64,000 nucleotides of DNA from Chondrus crispus (lineage: Eukaryota > Rhodophyta > Florideophyceae > Gigartinales > Gigartinaceae). Location: NCBI RefSeq assembly GCF_000350225.1, contig NW_005179087.1:1-64000 (forward strand), in the 5' to 3' direction. Position numbers and translations under genes: made by a program. Position 1 is the first letter of the stretch; each line of letters opens with the position of its first letter. Shown here one piece after another: positions 1 to 10,732 of the stretch. The notes beneath the pieces are model-generated. The model was not told the origin of the DNA. It did no database searches and saw only the letters and a program-made list of their open reading frames with translations.

Positions 1-472
1 GTACTCGTTCTACAATGAAGAAGATTATATTGGAGGCAGACTAGATCGAAAAGGAGACTGCATGATAGTATGTTCCGACTCAACAGGGCAGGAGGGTTAG
101 CAGGGCAGGAGGAAGATGGTGTGTCCTGCATGGTACTAAATTCGGTGAACGTCAGGCTACTGGGTGCCATTATTAGGGCCGTAATACGGCCGCCGTATCG
201 ACCATGGCGCATAAAGGTAGGTTCGATGTCTGTACGACAGATACTAACATATTCATGGTTTATGTAAGTCTGTTAGTAGAGTGGGGTGAATTGGAGGAGC
301 TCCCGATTATGTTGCGGGACGTTTCTGAAAATTGTCCCTGGATCAAGAGAAAGACGTCACGTAGCATGCAGAGATGCGCTCTCGAAGACTTGGAAGGTGG
401 GGAGCTCAGTGAAAGCGAGGTACTACAGACTCTGTAACATGAGCAGGGCTGTTCCTTGCGGCCAATACGTTA
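1..472. other. no gene recognised; window start
   Basis: I see no coding region with a plausible protein here. The open frames are short, overlap one another and resemble no family. The segment lies just outside a small TA-flanked element, so it may be old repetitive DNA. Confidence 0.5.
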
Positions 473-779
473 CAGGGGGGGATCGCTCAATAGTGCCTAC
501 TTTAGTAGTGCTTCCCTCTATATAGTGCCATGGCTCACCCTCTGGCACAGGTTATCATAAGCTCACACGTGTATCATCCGGCATGGTTCAGTACTCAACG
601 GATGAAGTTATTTAGTTGTGTTATATACAGGCTTTGGTGTGTTTGTGTTAGCCGTGTGCTTTGTCCCCAAATATGTATTTGAGCCTCCTTTATATAGTGC
701 CATCCCCCCAATAGTGCCATAGCTAGAGGTATGTCACGCTATAGCACTATATCGTAGGAGGCACTGTACCTGGGTCCCC
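473..779. mobile_element. candidate MITE, TA-flanked, with AGTGCC subterminal repeats
   Basis: A segment of about 307 bp is bounded by TA on both sides (471-472 and 780-781). Its ends form an imperfect inverted repeat: the left end reads inward from CAGGGGGGGATCGC to AATAGTGCC, and the right end, read on the other strand, starts GGGGACCCAGG and reaches CAGTGCC. The hexamer AGTGCC recurs near 491, 524, 696 and 712 and once inverted near 760. Repeated subterminal motifs, a TA target and no coding capacity are typical of non-autonomous Tc1/mariner/pogo derivatives. The terminal repeat is only partly matched, so this is a candidate. Confidence 0.4.
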
Positions 780-2130
780 TAACAACAAGGAGGAAGGAAG
801 CCAGGGAAAAAATGAACAGCAACTGTAGAGCAATGTGTACACGTAGAGCAGCGTGTACACATGATGATGCATGTACCCAGCACGATAGACGATGGGATCA
901 ATTTGACCCCTGCGACGAGAGCTACGGCTTTATATCGGCTTTAACAATTATGCGGAAGGGTCGAGCTATTCTCCAACAAGCGCGTGGATCCGCGCTTTCT
1001 GTACGCAATAGGGTAAGGATACATAAGGGAGCTATTCGTCCATCCAGCTGCGTTTCGGGAGATTATTCAGCAGCAACAGTAAAGGTTCAAGAAATCCATT
1101 CTGTGCATTACGAGCTAGGGTCGTAGTGCAGCAAACATAGTCTCAACCTCTCCACATTCCTTGGTAAACAGTAGGCGCCCGCGTTCCTACTGACGGAGAC
1201 ACCACCTTATAGCACAACATCGCTGATAGTCCACTTTCGGCCTGAGACGCTGTGCAGACAGTGCGATTCTGTCGACAGCAACGCCCCAAACACCACGTTC
1301 ATGTACCCTTGGTACAGTTGTAAGATTCTGAGACATGATATCGTAACTGGAAATGCAGTGGTAGGGGGTGAACGATACTACAGGCGAGGTGATACGGAAC
1401 AATGCTCCGGGAAGGAATATCCTTCCAATGTCGTCTCTATTCTCCTTTTTCTCTCTCTTCTACAATCTGCATGACTGTACTATTTATGCTGTTCGTACGC
1501 GTCCTTTCGGACGACAAACTATATTGCGTTATCGCTTTTCCCATCGGGCGGCAACCTTCGCCGCTGTGGCAGTCGCTCTCGCCGTGGTGCGGCTGCAACT
1601 CGAATTGGACCGCACTCATCTTCTGTGACATGCCAGTCTGTGTCGGTCGTTTACATTGCTGTTCACGCCCGTTCACGAGGGTATCACTACCTTGTACGTG
1701 TCCACTTGTCGGTTTTCAGTAACATCCATTCTCCAAGAATGTGACAACAGTACAGTATGCAGCAGTTCGGACTACACCAAACATCCCAATTAGTCTGGGT
1801 GGAAAATTAGTGTGGATACACATATTAGCGTAGACCATACTAACTTCTGCGACCTGTCCTTGCTCGTAAACAAAATTACTGTAGACTATACTATTTGATA
1901 TCACACACATATTAGTCTGGATGCGCCAAAAAGACAGGAAAAGCATAGAGCAAACAGACTCTCGCGCACCGGAATGCGCGCCCGACGGTAACTACTGCAA
2001 TTATTAGGCGGGAAGCGCAATGCGCGGCAAATTGTAACACTATCACCCCGCCTCTAAAGCCACCCAGTACGTGTTTCCCGTCCAGTTCGGCTGCCTGAAA
2101 CCTGTATCAAAGGAACGTTAAAACCAAGAT
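780..2130. other. gene-poor, repeat-like stretch
   Basis: No convincing gene. Between about 1785 and 1925 short words recur: TTAGTCTGG near 1791 and 1911, and CACATATTAG near 1818 and 1903. These may be subterminal motifs of the DNA-transposon remnant that begins downstream. The 104-codon frame at 812-1126 looks random. Confidence 0.4.
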
Positions 2131-3384
2131 ATGGAATTCCTCCCCATGCATTCACCAAATCTCTCAGTGAGGCGCACCGAAATGTATTCGGCCTCTCCCA
2201 TCGTGGGCTCCCTGCAGCGAGCAGTGGCAACTGCCTCATTTAAAACCTCCCATCTGCCCCCAACACAACCGCACCACAGCAGTACAACAATGCATCCTTC
2301 TCCCACACCTCCCTTGCACACGCCATCAGATTCACCTTCCCTACCCCCTCAGCTCAAAAAACCGCAGAAGCGGGCACTTCAGAATGTGCTTACTCATTCA
2401 CAGCGTGTCAAGATCGTAACGTGGATGGTGGAAGCGTCTCGTACAGACGGTGAAAAACACATGGCATCCTGAGCTGTTCGCAATTTCCCAGCAATTTTTC
2501 GGGGATCAGAGAAAGCGAACAATGGAAAAGCGAGTAGGCTGTGGAAAACCCGGAAAGCCCTGATGACGTACAAAAAAGAGACAAACAACAGCGGAATACC
2601 CTTTTCGATTAGGCGCGTCACGCGCGCGGGCATGAAACGTGTCTGTGGGATAACTCCTCTCCGCCCTGGGTTGAGTGAGAGGCGGAGGCTTTAGCGAGGG
2701 AGCACACGGCGCGGACGCGACGTGCTAATTGAACCGATCGGACGAGCTCGCGAAAAGGGAGTGGCTCACTGGCCGGTTACGTGGAGTCGCTCCGTGGTGC
2801 CTGAACGGGAGCGACCGGTAACGGGTTAGAAGCCAGCGCGCGCGAGAGACAACCGAAACGGACGTATATAGGCGCGAAAGAGACGGGGGCGAGCTTGCCC
2901 CAGTTTACTGGTGGGGACGGGTGTCAGGTCTTAACCCCTCAGAGGGACGCCTTGGACACCTGTCCCAGTATACAGTACCTGCCGCCTACTGCGTACCAGG
3001 TACTGTATGCCATTAAAAAACTAGCGCCTCAATTCCAAATTACCGCGCGGACGCTGCAGCTACACGTGTGTACTACTGTACACACGCGCTGCTTACAGAC
3101 TACCGCACAGATGCCACGTGTGCTACCGTACACGCGTAATACTAGCAGACTACCGCTTGGCCGACATGTGCACTACTGTACACGTACGCCAGATTACGAC
3201 CGCTCGGCACGCGCGCGCTCCCTACACGTGGGCACACCAGCCCACACGTCCACCGTGCACGGCCGCACTGTTAATAATCTCCCCGCGTGCGCGTCTGTCG
3301 TTATACTACAGTGTCTACCTCAAGGCCTGTGCCGGTCGAGGAAGGAAACCGGCGGGTTGGGTAATTGGAATGCATACAGACTTC
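2131..3384 (+). pseudogene. N-terminal part of an unidentified transposase-like protein, split by a solo LTR
   Basis: An ATG at 2131 opens 113 codons. The first half is rich in Ser, Pro and His; the second half (around QRVKIVTWMVEAS) resembles the helix-rich start of transposon-encoded DNA-binding proteins. A TGA follows after MAS, but the same frame then continues with similar character to about 2643. At 2644 a reversed LTR is inserted. Beyond it the frame resumes at 3311 and reads KACAGRGRKP, a basic stretch. At 3385 the gypsy element begins and the frame is lost for good. I do not recognise the superfamily. The premature stop, the inserted LTR and the truncation make it a dead fragment of a DNA transposon rather than a host gene. 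Confidence 0.4.
2644..3310 (-). mobile_element. solo LTR, gypsy family A, reverse orientation
   Basis: A 667-bp LTR runs TGTGGGATAAC to TATACTACA and is flanked by the 5-bp target duplication GTGTC (2639-2643 and 3311-3315). On the opposite strand its inner part aligns with the LTRs of the gypsy element at 3385-16291, sharing the block around the boxes GGGTTAGAAGC, TTTACTGG and GGTCTTAACCCC. It is more diverged than those LTRs, so it is an older insertion. No internal region is left, as expected after LTR-LTR recombination. The U3 side has many ACACGTGT-like words. Confidence 0.88.
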
Positions 3385-3961
3385 TGTAGTACAATTGCGC
3401 GGAGGCGACGGCGCCACCGCTGCTGCCACGGCGTACAGTGATCTCGGGTGTAAGCGCCAGCACAACCGTAGGGAGTTGTATTTACAGCTGGTGGCCGGTG
3501 CGGAGAACAGTAATACTCCACCGGCTACACGTGTGTAATCCGTACGGTCATAAGTAGTAATTAGTAGTCAATGCCACAAATTTATTAGTTGTGTACAGTA
3601 GCTGGTATACAGTAAGTAACAGCTACTGTAGCGGGACAGGTGTCCTGGCCTCCCACTTAGGGGTTAAGACCGGGGGCACCTGCCCCGTCCCAGTAAAGAG
3701 GAGGCAGACTCGCCTCCCTTCCCTTTACGGCTAAGTGCTAACACCGTTCCGGTTTTCCTTTAGCTCGGGCTTCTAACCCGTGACCGGCCGTCCGGGTATA
3801 ACACCACCGACGGGCTGCGCGTCACCGGCCACGTGAGCCTTCCCTCTTTTCGAGTCCATCCGTACGGTTTTTATCTGCGCGTGGGTAACCCAGCGTCGCG
3901 TGCTCCCTCACCTCTAACCCCCCTCGTTCCGAGTGGTCGGGACGAAGGTAGTTATACCACA
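3385..3961 (+). repeat. 5' LTR of the gypsy element
   Basis: This 577-bp direct repeat ends with GTTATACCACA and is followed by TTTTGGTACTCTTG, where a TGG-starting primer-binding site would lie. Its first ~140 bp differ from the 3' LTR and from the solo LTR at 50859-51451, while the rest is nearly identical to the 3' LTR. Confidence 0.88.
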
Positions 3962-4088
3962 TTTTGGTACTCTTGTGGAGGGTATAACTACAGAGGTTGA
4001 GCCCGCACTGGATCGCCAGCGCGAGCAATTACCGATCGGATTGAAAGAGGTCGAAAATCACCGCGTCGATCGCCAGTGATCATCGACG

Positions 4089-6539
4089 ATGAACCGTGCA
4101 GATTCCGCCGGAGAAGATACCGCCTCCGGGCGAGCAAGTACCCGCAGTGGCAGAGGTGCACAGCGCCCCTGGATCGACAATCCGGAAGCCCTGCTACGCC
4201 CGCCGTCTACCAGGGGCCAGAAGACCCCTTCCGTTTCGGACACCACCGCCGGGCTACCGGCTGGTGGGGGAAACCGCGTACAAGTACCGTACAACGCGTT
4301 ACTCCCGCGATTACAAACCTGGATGGAGGAATTCCTCGCTGAGGAAATACCCCAAGTCGTCCAGGTTTGCCTCGACCGAACGGTAGCCGGGCTGGTGGCG
4401 GAGCAAGCGGACGCCGCGCTCCGCGCCCTGCTGGACGAGAAGATCGCCCCCCTCGTACGCGACGAGGTGGTGGCCGCGCTCGCCACGGAGGACGAATCTC
4501 CCACCGCATTGGCTCTCAAGGGAGCTATTAGCTCCGCTGTGGCCATTCGTCTGGCCACGACATTTACAACCGAAACGGGAGGCGCGGCACCGCCGCCGGC
4601 GCCGCGCCATGAAACCGTTCCGGGCTCAAGCAATTATATCGCTGATCCGATCGGCGCCGTACCCGGGATTGATAGGATGGACCCTCACCCGGAGGGTAGA
4701 GCCATCTATCTCCCAACCGTTCACGGTGCTACAGGGAGGACTACAGAAAATGTCCTCTCCATACTCGCCGGTACAGGTGACCCCCGCGGGACAGAAAACC
4801 GCCTGGGGCTCCTCGAGACAGAAAATCGGGACCCGTACCGGTTGAGCACAAGACGTGCACCCGGCACGCGCAGAACCGAAGCGGAATACACCCGGTATTC
4901 CGACGCAGAAGACCCCCGTCACAGGACGGATGAAAACCGCGAGGAACGCCGCTGGCGATACCGCGATAACCGCGAGGCACGCCACGGGCGATACCGCGAT
5001 GCCGGAGGGGGAGGATACCCCTCCGATGACGACCAATCCGGTTGGGAAGGTTCTCGCAGGCGGGGCCACAGGGCACGCCGCGATAGAAGCCGAGACCGTC
5101 ACCGGCAAGAACCGTCCGACTCGGAAGACTACATTACGGAGTCGGGTGAGGAGCGTCGTCGCTCAGGCAGACACCGCCGGGCTGCGCCAAGGGGCGACGA
5201 GCGACGGCCTACGGTAATCAGGCCGCTCAATGACCTGTTTACCAAGGCCGTCAACTACAAGACCTACCGCCTGGAACGGCGTAGCTTGCGCTACGACTCT
5301 ACAGTAGCGCGGCACATTAACCGTTACCGGAAGAAACTGGACGTGCAGATGAGGTCCCACACGTTCAGAGGTCAAGATCCGATTGCGGTATTGGGATTCC
5401 TTGCACGCCTCAAGATGGCGTGCGACCACAACGGGATCACCGAGGGAGCCGCCGTGTGGTGCTTCCAATTCTACCTCACCGGGCAGGCTCACGCCTTACT
5501 CCAGTCCCGTCTCAATGGAAACACCATGGCGGTTGACGTGGAGCGGCGCGAACTGCTCAGGACGTACCCGCAGGTTGTCAACTTTTTGTTGCGTACCTAT
5601 GCGACCGATGAGGTAATTTCCGAAGCGGTTGGTGACGTGACCTCCTTCCGTCAAAGTTCGAACATGACGGAGGAGGTCTACAGTAACCACCTCTGGGACA
5701 AGGCCCTCCGATGCGGTACGGTATTCTCCGACCGGCGGTTGAAGTCCCTATTCGTCGAGGGGTTACCTCTCCCCACGTGCGCGCAGGTCCGCAATTACCT
5801 CGCTACGCACCCGGATGTGGATTACCAATCCGTGGCTCGATACGCGCAAGCGATCGGGGAAACCAATCGGGCTTCCCGCCGGCAGGGGATGTCAGCCATG
5901 GCATCCCGGGAGCCGTCCGGAGCGGCCAGAAGATTCGAACGTACCGCCAGGACACGGCCCGTGCTGTCGGTTGAGTCGGCATCCGACATCCCGACAGCTG
6001 GAGGATCCGTGGGAGAAGAAATCTTGGCCGTGACGGACCACACCGCGACGCCGAGCTCGTTAAGCTCGCCGCCGACGAGTTATTACCCGTCGCCGGCAGC
6101 CTCGGCATCAGGCGCCGCGGGTCCGCCCGCCAACCCGGGCGATGTGCGCGCAAGACCGTACGGGAGGCAGGGGCAGAACCCACGGGTCCGGTTCTCCAGT
6201 GGGGGATTCCCCGGACCGCCGCCGTGTCGGTTCTGCCTTGACACTACGCACCGACAAGAGGAGTGTCCCGTCGTTGCCGATGCAGGCCTGCGGGACAAGC
6301 TTCTGAAGGCACGAGAGGCCAACTACCAGAAGCTACGCATCCGGCAGGGCCTCCGTCCGGGATCCCCGTTCAACCGCCAGGGGCCGTCCGCTTTGAGAGA
6401 CCAGCATCCGACGGCCCCCGCGGGCGTGAACGTGATAGAAGAGCCACACCACGGCCCTACTGAAGATCACGTGGTGCAAGCCGCGGAGAAAACCCGCGAG
6501 GACCTGGTGCTCACGGGGGAAGGCGGGGAGGACGCGTAG
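4089..6539 (+). CDS. Gag-like protein of the gypsy element
   Basis: The ORF encodes 816 aa. The N-terminal 130 residues contain an amphipathic, leucine-rich segment that may oligomerise. The middle (about 250-390) is extremely rich in Arg, Asp and Glu with many DRYR/RDR-type repeats, a likely nucleic-acid-binding disordered region. Residues about 400-620 look like the retrotransposon capsid fold (the segment with FRGQDPIAVLGFLARLK). A zinc knuckle of the CX2CX4HX4C type lies near residue 713 (CRFCLDTTHRQEEC). It would assemble the cytoplasmic particle that packages the element RNA. The ATG at 4089 is the first in frame, 127 bp after the 5' LTR. The downstream pol frame differs from this one. 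Confidence 0.85.
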   Translation: MNRADSAGEDTASGRASTRSGRGAQRPWIDNPEALLRPPSTRGQKTPSVSDTTAGLPAGGGNRVQVPYNALLPRLQTWMEEFLAEEIPQVVQVCLDRTVAGLVAEQADAALRALLDEKIAPLVRDEVVAALATEDESPTALALKGAISSAVAIRLATTFTTETGGAAPPPAPRHETVPGSSNYIADPIGAVPGIDRMDPHPEGRAIYLPTVHGATGRTTENVLSILAGTGDPRGTENRLGLLETENRDPYRLSTRRAPGTRRTEAEYTRYSDAEDPRHRTDENREERRWRYRDNREARHGRYRDAGGGGYPSDDDQSGWEGSRRRGHRARRDRSRDRHRQEPSDSEDYITESGEERRRSGRHRRAAPRGDERRPTVIRPLNDLFTKAVNYKTYRLERRSLRYDSTVARHINRYRKKLDVQMRSHTFRGQDPIAVLGFLARLKMACDHNGITEGAAVWCFQFYLTGQAHALLQSRLNGNTMAVDVERRELLRTYPQVVNFLLRTYATDEVISEAVGDVTSFRQSSNMTEEVYSNHLWDKALRCGTVFSDRRLKSLFVEGLPLPTCAQVRNYLATHPDVDYQSVARYAQAIGETNRASRRQGMSAMASREPSGAARRFERTARTRPVLSVESASDIPTAGGSVGEEILAVTDHTATPSSLSSPPTSYYPSPAASASGAAGPPANPGDVRARPYGRQGQNPRVRFSSGGFPGPPPCRFCLDTTHRQEECPVVADAGLRDKLLKAREANYQKLRIRQGLRPGSPFNRQGPSALRDQHPTAPAGVNVIEEPHHGPTEDHVVQAAEKTREDLVLTGEGGEDA

Positions 6540-6559
6540 AGGCGACGACGTCTCTCTCC

Positions 6560-9500
6560 GTGCCCAGCCTCAGAAGCTCAGGCATCTCCGAACCGGTTGC
6601 GCCAGTGGAAGCGCAACCGGGGAATCGAACGGAAATCCGGGCCATCTGCTTCTTCAAGAAGCAGCATTATAAGGTTTCCGCAACGGGTGGCCAAAAGCAG
6701 GCGCTGATGGTCGCCATCACGCCAGTGCTCGACTCAGGAGCCGGCCCGAACCTCATCCTTTTGCGGTGTGTCGCCGAGTCATGGCGACCGTCGATAAAAC
6801 CGGTTCAGAGCCCAGCGCTCATTGACGCGTCAAACCGCGCAATGAAAGCTCTAGGAGAGATCTCCTTGTTTGTCCGTATCGGTGAATTTATCGCGCGCAT
6901 CCCGTTCTTGGTAGTGACGAGCCTCGCCGTGGACTGTATCCTCGGTACGACCTTTCTCGATCGCCACGTCAAGGCGATCCTCCCACCGCAACGGAAGGTC
7001 GTGTTCCACGACGCGCCACCAGTGGCGTTGGTCGGGACAACCCCCTCGAGGCACGACCGCGAGATGGCCTCGAGGAGTGCGGTGCGACACCTACCGCCAT
7101 CGGAAAAACCCGGGCGGAAGCAGGCGGCAATCCCGACCACGACACCGTCACGGAAAATCCGCCTCGTCAAAGGGGTGACAATCCCCCCAATGACGCAGGC
7201 CCTCGTGAGGGCTGCCACGCCGGTAGGGGGTCAATGCTTTTTGCAGAACTCCCCAAAAACTGCGCACAAGAACCTGACACTCATGGCCCAGGGGGTCATG
7301 GACGTGGTCCCCGAAAAACCGTTCTCGGTAATGCTCAGCAACTTCGGGCGCCGCCCGGTGCACATTCCGAAGCATACTGTGATCGGCCTGCCCCTACTGT
7401 CGCCCACTCACATCCTGACCCTTGGCGAGTCGGCCGCGGAAGCGGCCGAAGCTAAGGAAGGGGGAGGGATATTTAATTCCAACCTCTCAACCGCAGGGAA
7501 CGGCGCGGGAGAATCCATCGACAACCGCACGGACAAGGACGTGGCTGAACAAGCCACGCTGCCAAGGGCGCCCCTCGGGGCGGACGGACTGGATAAAACC
7601 GAAGACACCGCCGCCCCTGACGAGAGCCCCAATTCCTGGCGGGAGGACGTCCATATCAGTGCCGAGGACGAGGAGGTGCGCTCGGAGGTCCTCGAGGTAC
7701 TGTCCGAATTCAAGGGGATGTGGACCGGCCGGTTGGGAAAAATCGGGGCCACGAAGCACCGGATTGAGCTCAAGCCCAGTGCTCGCCCGATTTATCAGGC
7801 GCCTTACCGCGCCGGACCAACGGCACGGGAAAAAGAGAAGACGGAGATCGACCGCATGCTCCGGGCAGGGGTAATCGAACCCGCCACGGCCGAATGGGCA
7901 AGCCCCGTGGTATTCGTCCCTAAAAAGGATGGTACCATGCGGTTCTGTGTCGACTACAGAAAGCTCAACGCAGTCACCGTTCGGGATTCCTATCCGTTGC
8001 CGAGGATGGACGAGTGCATCGATTCCCTCGGCGACGCTACTGTCTTTACCACGCTGGATTGCAACAGCGGGTATTGGCAAGTAGAAATCGCCGAGGAGGA
8101 CCGCGACAAGACGACGTTCGCGTCGCACTGCGGGTTGTACCGTTTCCTCCGCATGCCGTTCGGTTTGAAGAATGCCCCCGCGACATTCCAGCGGGCCGTC
8201 GACATTATACTGTCGCGGGTAAAATGGGAAACCGCACTGGTGTACCTGGATGATGTCATCATCTACTCCAAGACCGTAACGGAACACTTCGCACACGTCC
8301 GCGAAGTTCTACGCCTGCTGCGGGATGCGGGTGTGTCGCTGAAGTTGTCAAAGTGCGCTTTCTTTGACACTTCAGTCACCTACCTGGGACACGTGATTCG
8401 ACCAGGTAGGCTGGAGGTCGAGCGCCGCAACGTGGTCGCCATCGAGCGCGCTCGACCACCCCAGAACCAGACGGAATTGCGGTCCTTTTTAGGGATGTGC
8501 AATGTCTACCGTCGGTTCGTGAAGGGCTTCGCAAAAATAGCCGCACCGTTAAATCGGAAGACGGGGAAAAATCAACCGTTCGAGTTCGAGGTACTCACCG
8601 ATGAGGAATACGAGGCGTTCGTGGAGCTCAAGAAACGCCTCGTGTCACCACCGATTCTCGCGTTACCCCGTCACGGAAAGAAGTATACCCTGGATACGGA
8701 CGCTTGCGCGTACCAGGTCGGCTGCGCCCTGCTACAGGAGCAGCCGAACGGAGACCGCCTACCGATCGGGTATTGGAGCCGCGCCCTCACGGACGCGGAA
8801 AAGAACTATACAACTACCGAGAAGGAATGCCTCGCTGTCGTCTGGAGTATACTCACGCTTCGACCATATCTGTATGGGAACACGTTCGACCTCCGTACGG
8901 ATCATGAGGCCCTCCGATGGGTCCTCAACCTGGCGGATAGCTCCGGCCGGCTAGCGCGCTGGCGTCTCCGCCTAGCCGAGTACGACTACGACGTACAGTA
9001 CCGGCCGGGTATCAAGCATCAACTCGCAGATGGCGTATCACGCCTCCGAGTTGAGGGCGCAAATTCCAAACCAGTCGACGACGAGGTCCCGTGTTTCGCG
9101 GTACAATGGCGAGAGGAGGAGCATAACCCCTGCCAAGGTACCGTACACTGGGAGACCCCCGTCGACCCGGGGAGAGCTGAGCACGCGTTCGCGGTTGTAC
9201 CCGAAGAACGCGACGTCTCATCCGTAACGGTAGAAGAGTTCCTTCGAGAACAGGCCGAGGACCCCTTCTGTAGGGCGGCCGCCGAGACCGTGGGGAATCC
9301 GGACTCGCGCTACGACGTTGACCGATACGGGTTCGTCGTCCGCAAGTCCCCCCTCGATGGGACCCTGCAGCGGGTTGTACCGAAACGGCTCAGGGCGAAG
9401 ATATTGTACCTCGCCCATCATCCCCGCCTGGCAGGACACCCGGGCGGTACGAGGATGTATTATACCCTCCGGCGGGAATATTATTGGCCTCATATGGCCA

Positions 9501-10732
9501 ACGACGCCTTCAGTACCGTACGGAATTGCGCCCCGTGCGCCGCCACCCGGGGAACCCTGGTGCGGCATCAGAAGGACCTCAAGCTATTCCCAGCGGCAGG
9601 GCCGCTGGATTTTGTCGCCATGGACCTGCTGGGTCCTTTACCGAAGACGGCGCACGGGAATCGCCACGTGCTCGTCATGACCGACCGGTTTACGAAGCTG
9701 ACGCGCAGCATCCCGTTACGGACAACCACCGCATCGGTTGTGGCAAACGCCTTCCTGGACAATTGGGTCTACGTATACGGCGCACCCCGTTACGTGCTAA
9801 CCGATAACGGAACACAATTTGCCGCCAAGTTCTTCGACGCGGTGTGCGCCTTGCTGGGGGTGAGGCACTACCTGACTACCGCCTATCACCCTCAGACAAA
9901 TGGGCAAACCGAACGGTTCAACCGCACCCTGGTGCAGCGCCTCCGACACTATGTCGAGGAGCATCAGAGGGACTGGGACGAGTACATCCAGCCCCTGACC
10001 TTCGCGTATAACACGCAGGTCCACCGGTCAACCGAGACAACCCCGTTCGACCTGGTGCTGACGCGACCACCGGCCGGATTGGCACTGCCCGGTACTGTAC
10101 CCCAGGACGCCGGATCCCACACGGAAGACCCGCGGACCCCGGTACAGTACAAGCGCGCGACGTTGCGGAAGCTCCGGGATGCCCTCGAGCGCACGCGGGT
10201 GAAACTAACCGCGGCGCAGAGGAGGTACAAAGCCGACTTCGATAAGAAGGTGCGCTTCCGTCCGGTCATCGCGGTGGGAGACTTTGTCTACGTGGACCGT
10301 CCACCGCGGCCGTTGACGAGCGCCGAGCGGGGAGACCTGCCAAGCGACGGAGGAGGACCCTCCGTCAAGCTCTTACCGAAAACGGAAGGCCCGTTTCGGG
10401 TCCGATCCGCTACGGAGGCCACAGTGGTCGTCGACCAAGACGGGGTCTCGAACCGCGTGAGCATCGATCGGGTAACCAAGATGCCGCGGGGACCCCACGA
10501 CCCTACTGTGGCCGCACCGACGATGGACCCGCCGGCGGGAACACCCAAACCGCCAGCCGAGTACGTGGTGGACCACTTGGTCGCCCACCGGGAGACCCGC
10601 AGCGGCGGCCAATACAAGGTCCGCTGGTATGGCTTTACCCCAGCGGACGATACCTGGGAACCCGCCGAAGGCCTCCCGCAACCCTTCATCGACCGTTTCT
10701 GGCGCGCGCGGGCAACCGCGCGCCACCGCTAA
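6560..10732 (+). CDS. Pol polyprotein (protease, RT, RNase H, integrase, chromodomain)
   Basis: The open frame is about 1390 codons. In order it shows an aspartic protease with VLDSGAGPNLI; a reverse transcriptase with FCVDYRKLNAV and the catalytic YLDDVIIYS; an RNase H with TDACAYQVG, EKECLAVVW and TDHEAL; an integrase with an HHCC zinc finger (HHPRLAGH to CAPCA) and a DDE core including TDNGTQF and YHPQTNGQTERFNR; and at the end a chromodomain (YKVRWYGF, DDTWEPAEGL). The chromodomain places it among chromoviruses, where it is known to guide insertion to marked chromatin. The frame starts 20 bp after the gag stop in another phase and has no early ATG, so expression probably uses the frameshifting or re-initiation known for this family. 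Confidence 0.95.
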   Translation: MPSLRSSGISEPVAPVEAQPGNRTEIRAICFFKKQHYKVSATGGQKQALMVAITPVLDSGAGPNLILLRCVAESWRPSIKPVQSPALIDASNRAMKALGEISLFVRIGEFIARIPFLVVTSLAVDCILGTTFLDRHVKAILPPQRKVVFHDAPPVALVGTTPSRHDREMASRSAVRHLPPSEKPGRKQAAIPTTTPSRKIRLVKGVTIPPMTQALVRAATPVGGQCFLQNSPKTAHKNLTLMAQGVMDVVPEKPFSVMLSNFGRRPVHIPKHTVIGLPLLSPTHILTLGESAAEAAEAKEGGGIFNSNLSTAGNGAGESIDNRTDKDVAEQATLPRAPLGADGLDKTEDTAAPDESPNSWREDVHISAEDEEVRSEVLEVLSEFKGMWTGRLGKIGATKHRIELKPSARPIYQAPYRAGPTAREKEKTEIDRMLRAGVIEPATAEWASPVVFVPKKDGTMRFCVDYRKLNAVTVRDSYPLPRMDECIDSLGDATVFTTLDCNSGYWQVEIAEEDRDKTTFASHCGLYRFLRMPFGLKNAPATFQRAVDIILSRVKWETALVYLDDVIIYSKTVTEHFAHVREVLRLLRDAGVSLKLSKCAFFDTSVTYLGHVIRPGRLEVERRNVVAIERARPPQNQTELRSFLGMCNVYRRFVKGFAKIAAPLNRKTGKNQPFEFEVLTDEEYEAFVELKKRLVSPPILALPRHGKKYTLDTDACAYQVGCALLQEQPNGDRLPIGYWSRALTDAEKNYTTTEKECLAVVWSILTLRPYLYGNTFDLRTDHEALRWVLNLADSSGRLARWRLRLAEYDYDVQYRPGIKHQLADGVSRLRVEGANSKPVDDEVPCFAVQWREEEHNPCQGTVHWETPVDPGRAEHAFAVVPEERDVSSVTVEEFLREQAEDPFCRAAAETVGNPDSRYDVDRYGFVVRKSPLDGTLQRVVPKRLRAKILYLAHHPRLAGHPGGTRMYYTLRREYYWPHMANDAFSTVRNCAPCAATRGTLVRHQKDLKLFPAAGPLDFVAMDLLGPLPKTAHGNRHVLVMTDRFTKLTRSIPLRTTTASVVANAFLDNWVYVYGAPRYVLTDNGTQFAAKFFDAVCALLGVRHYLTTAYHPQTNGQTERFNRTLVQRLRHYVEEHQRDWDEYIQPLTFAYNTQVHRSTETTPFDLVLTRPPAGLALPGTVPQDAGSHTEDPRTPVQYKRATLRKLRDALERTRVKLTAAQRRYKADFDKKVRFRPVIAVGDFVYVDRPPRPLTSAERGDLPSDGGGPSVKLLPKTEGPFRVRSATEATVVVDQDGVSNRVSIDRVTKMPRGPHDPTVAAPTMDPPAGTPKPPAEYVVDHLVAHRETRSGGQYKVRWYGFTPADDTWEPAEGLPQPFIDRFWRARATARHR

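Noticed and set aside
812-1126. 104-codon plus frame
   Set aside because: No start context, random-looking composition, and set within repeat-like DNA.
3380-3384. target duplication for the gypsy element
   Set aside because: ACTTC before the 5' LTR and ACCCG after the 3' LTR do not match, and shifting the LTR ends by a few bases does not help.
7487-8296. 269-codon reverse frame within pol
   Set aside because: Exactly antisense to the RT-coding part; no motif and explained by codon bias.
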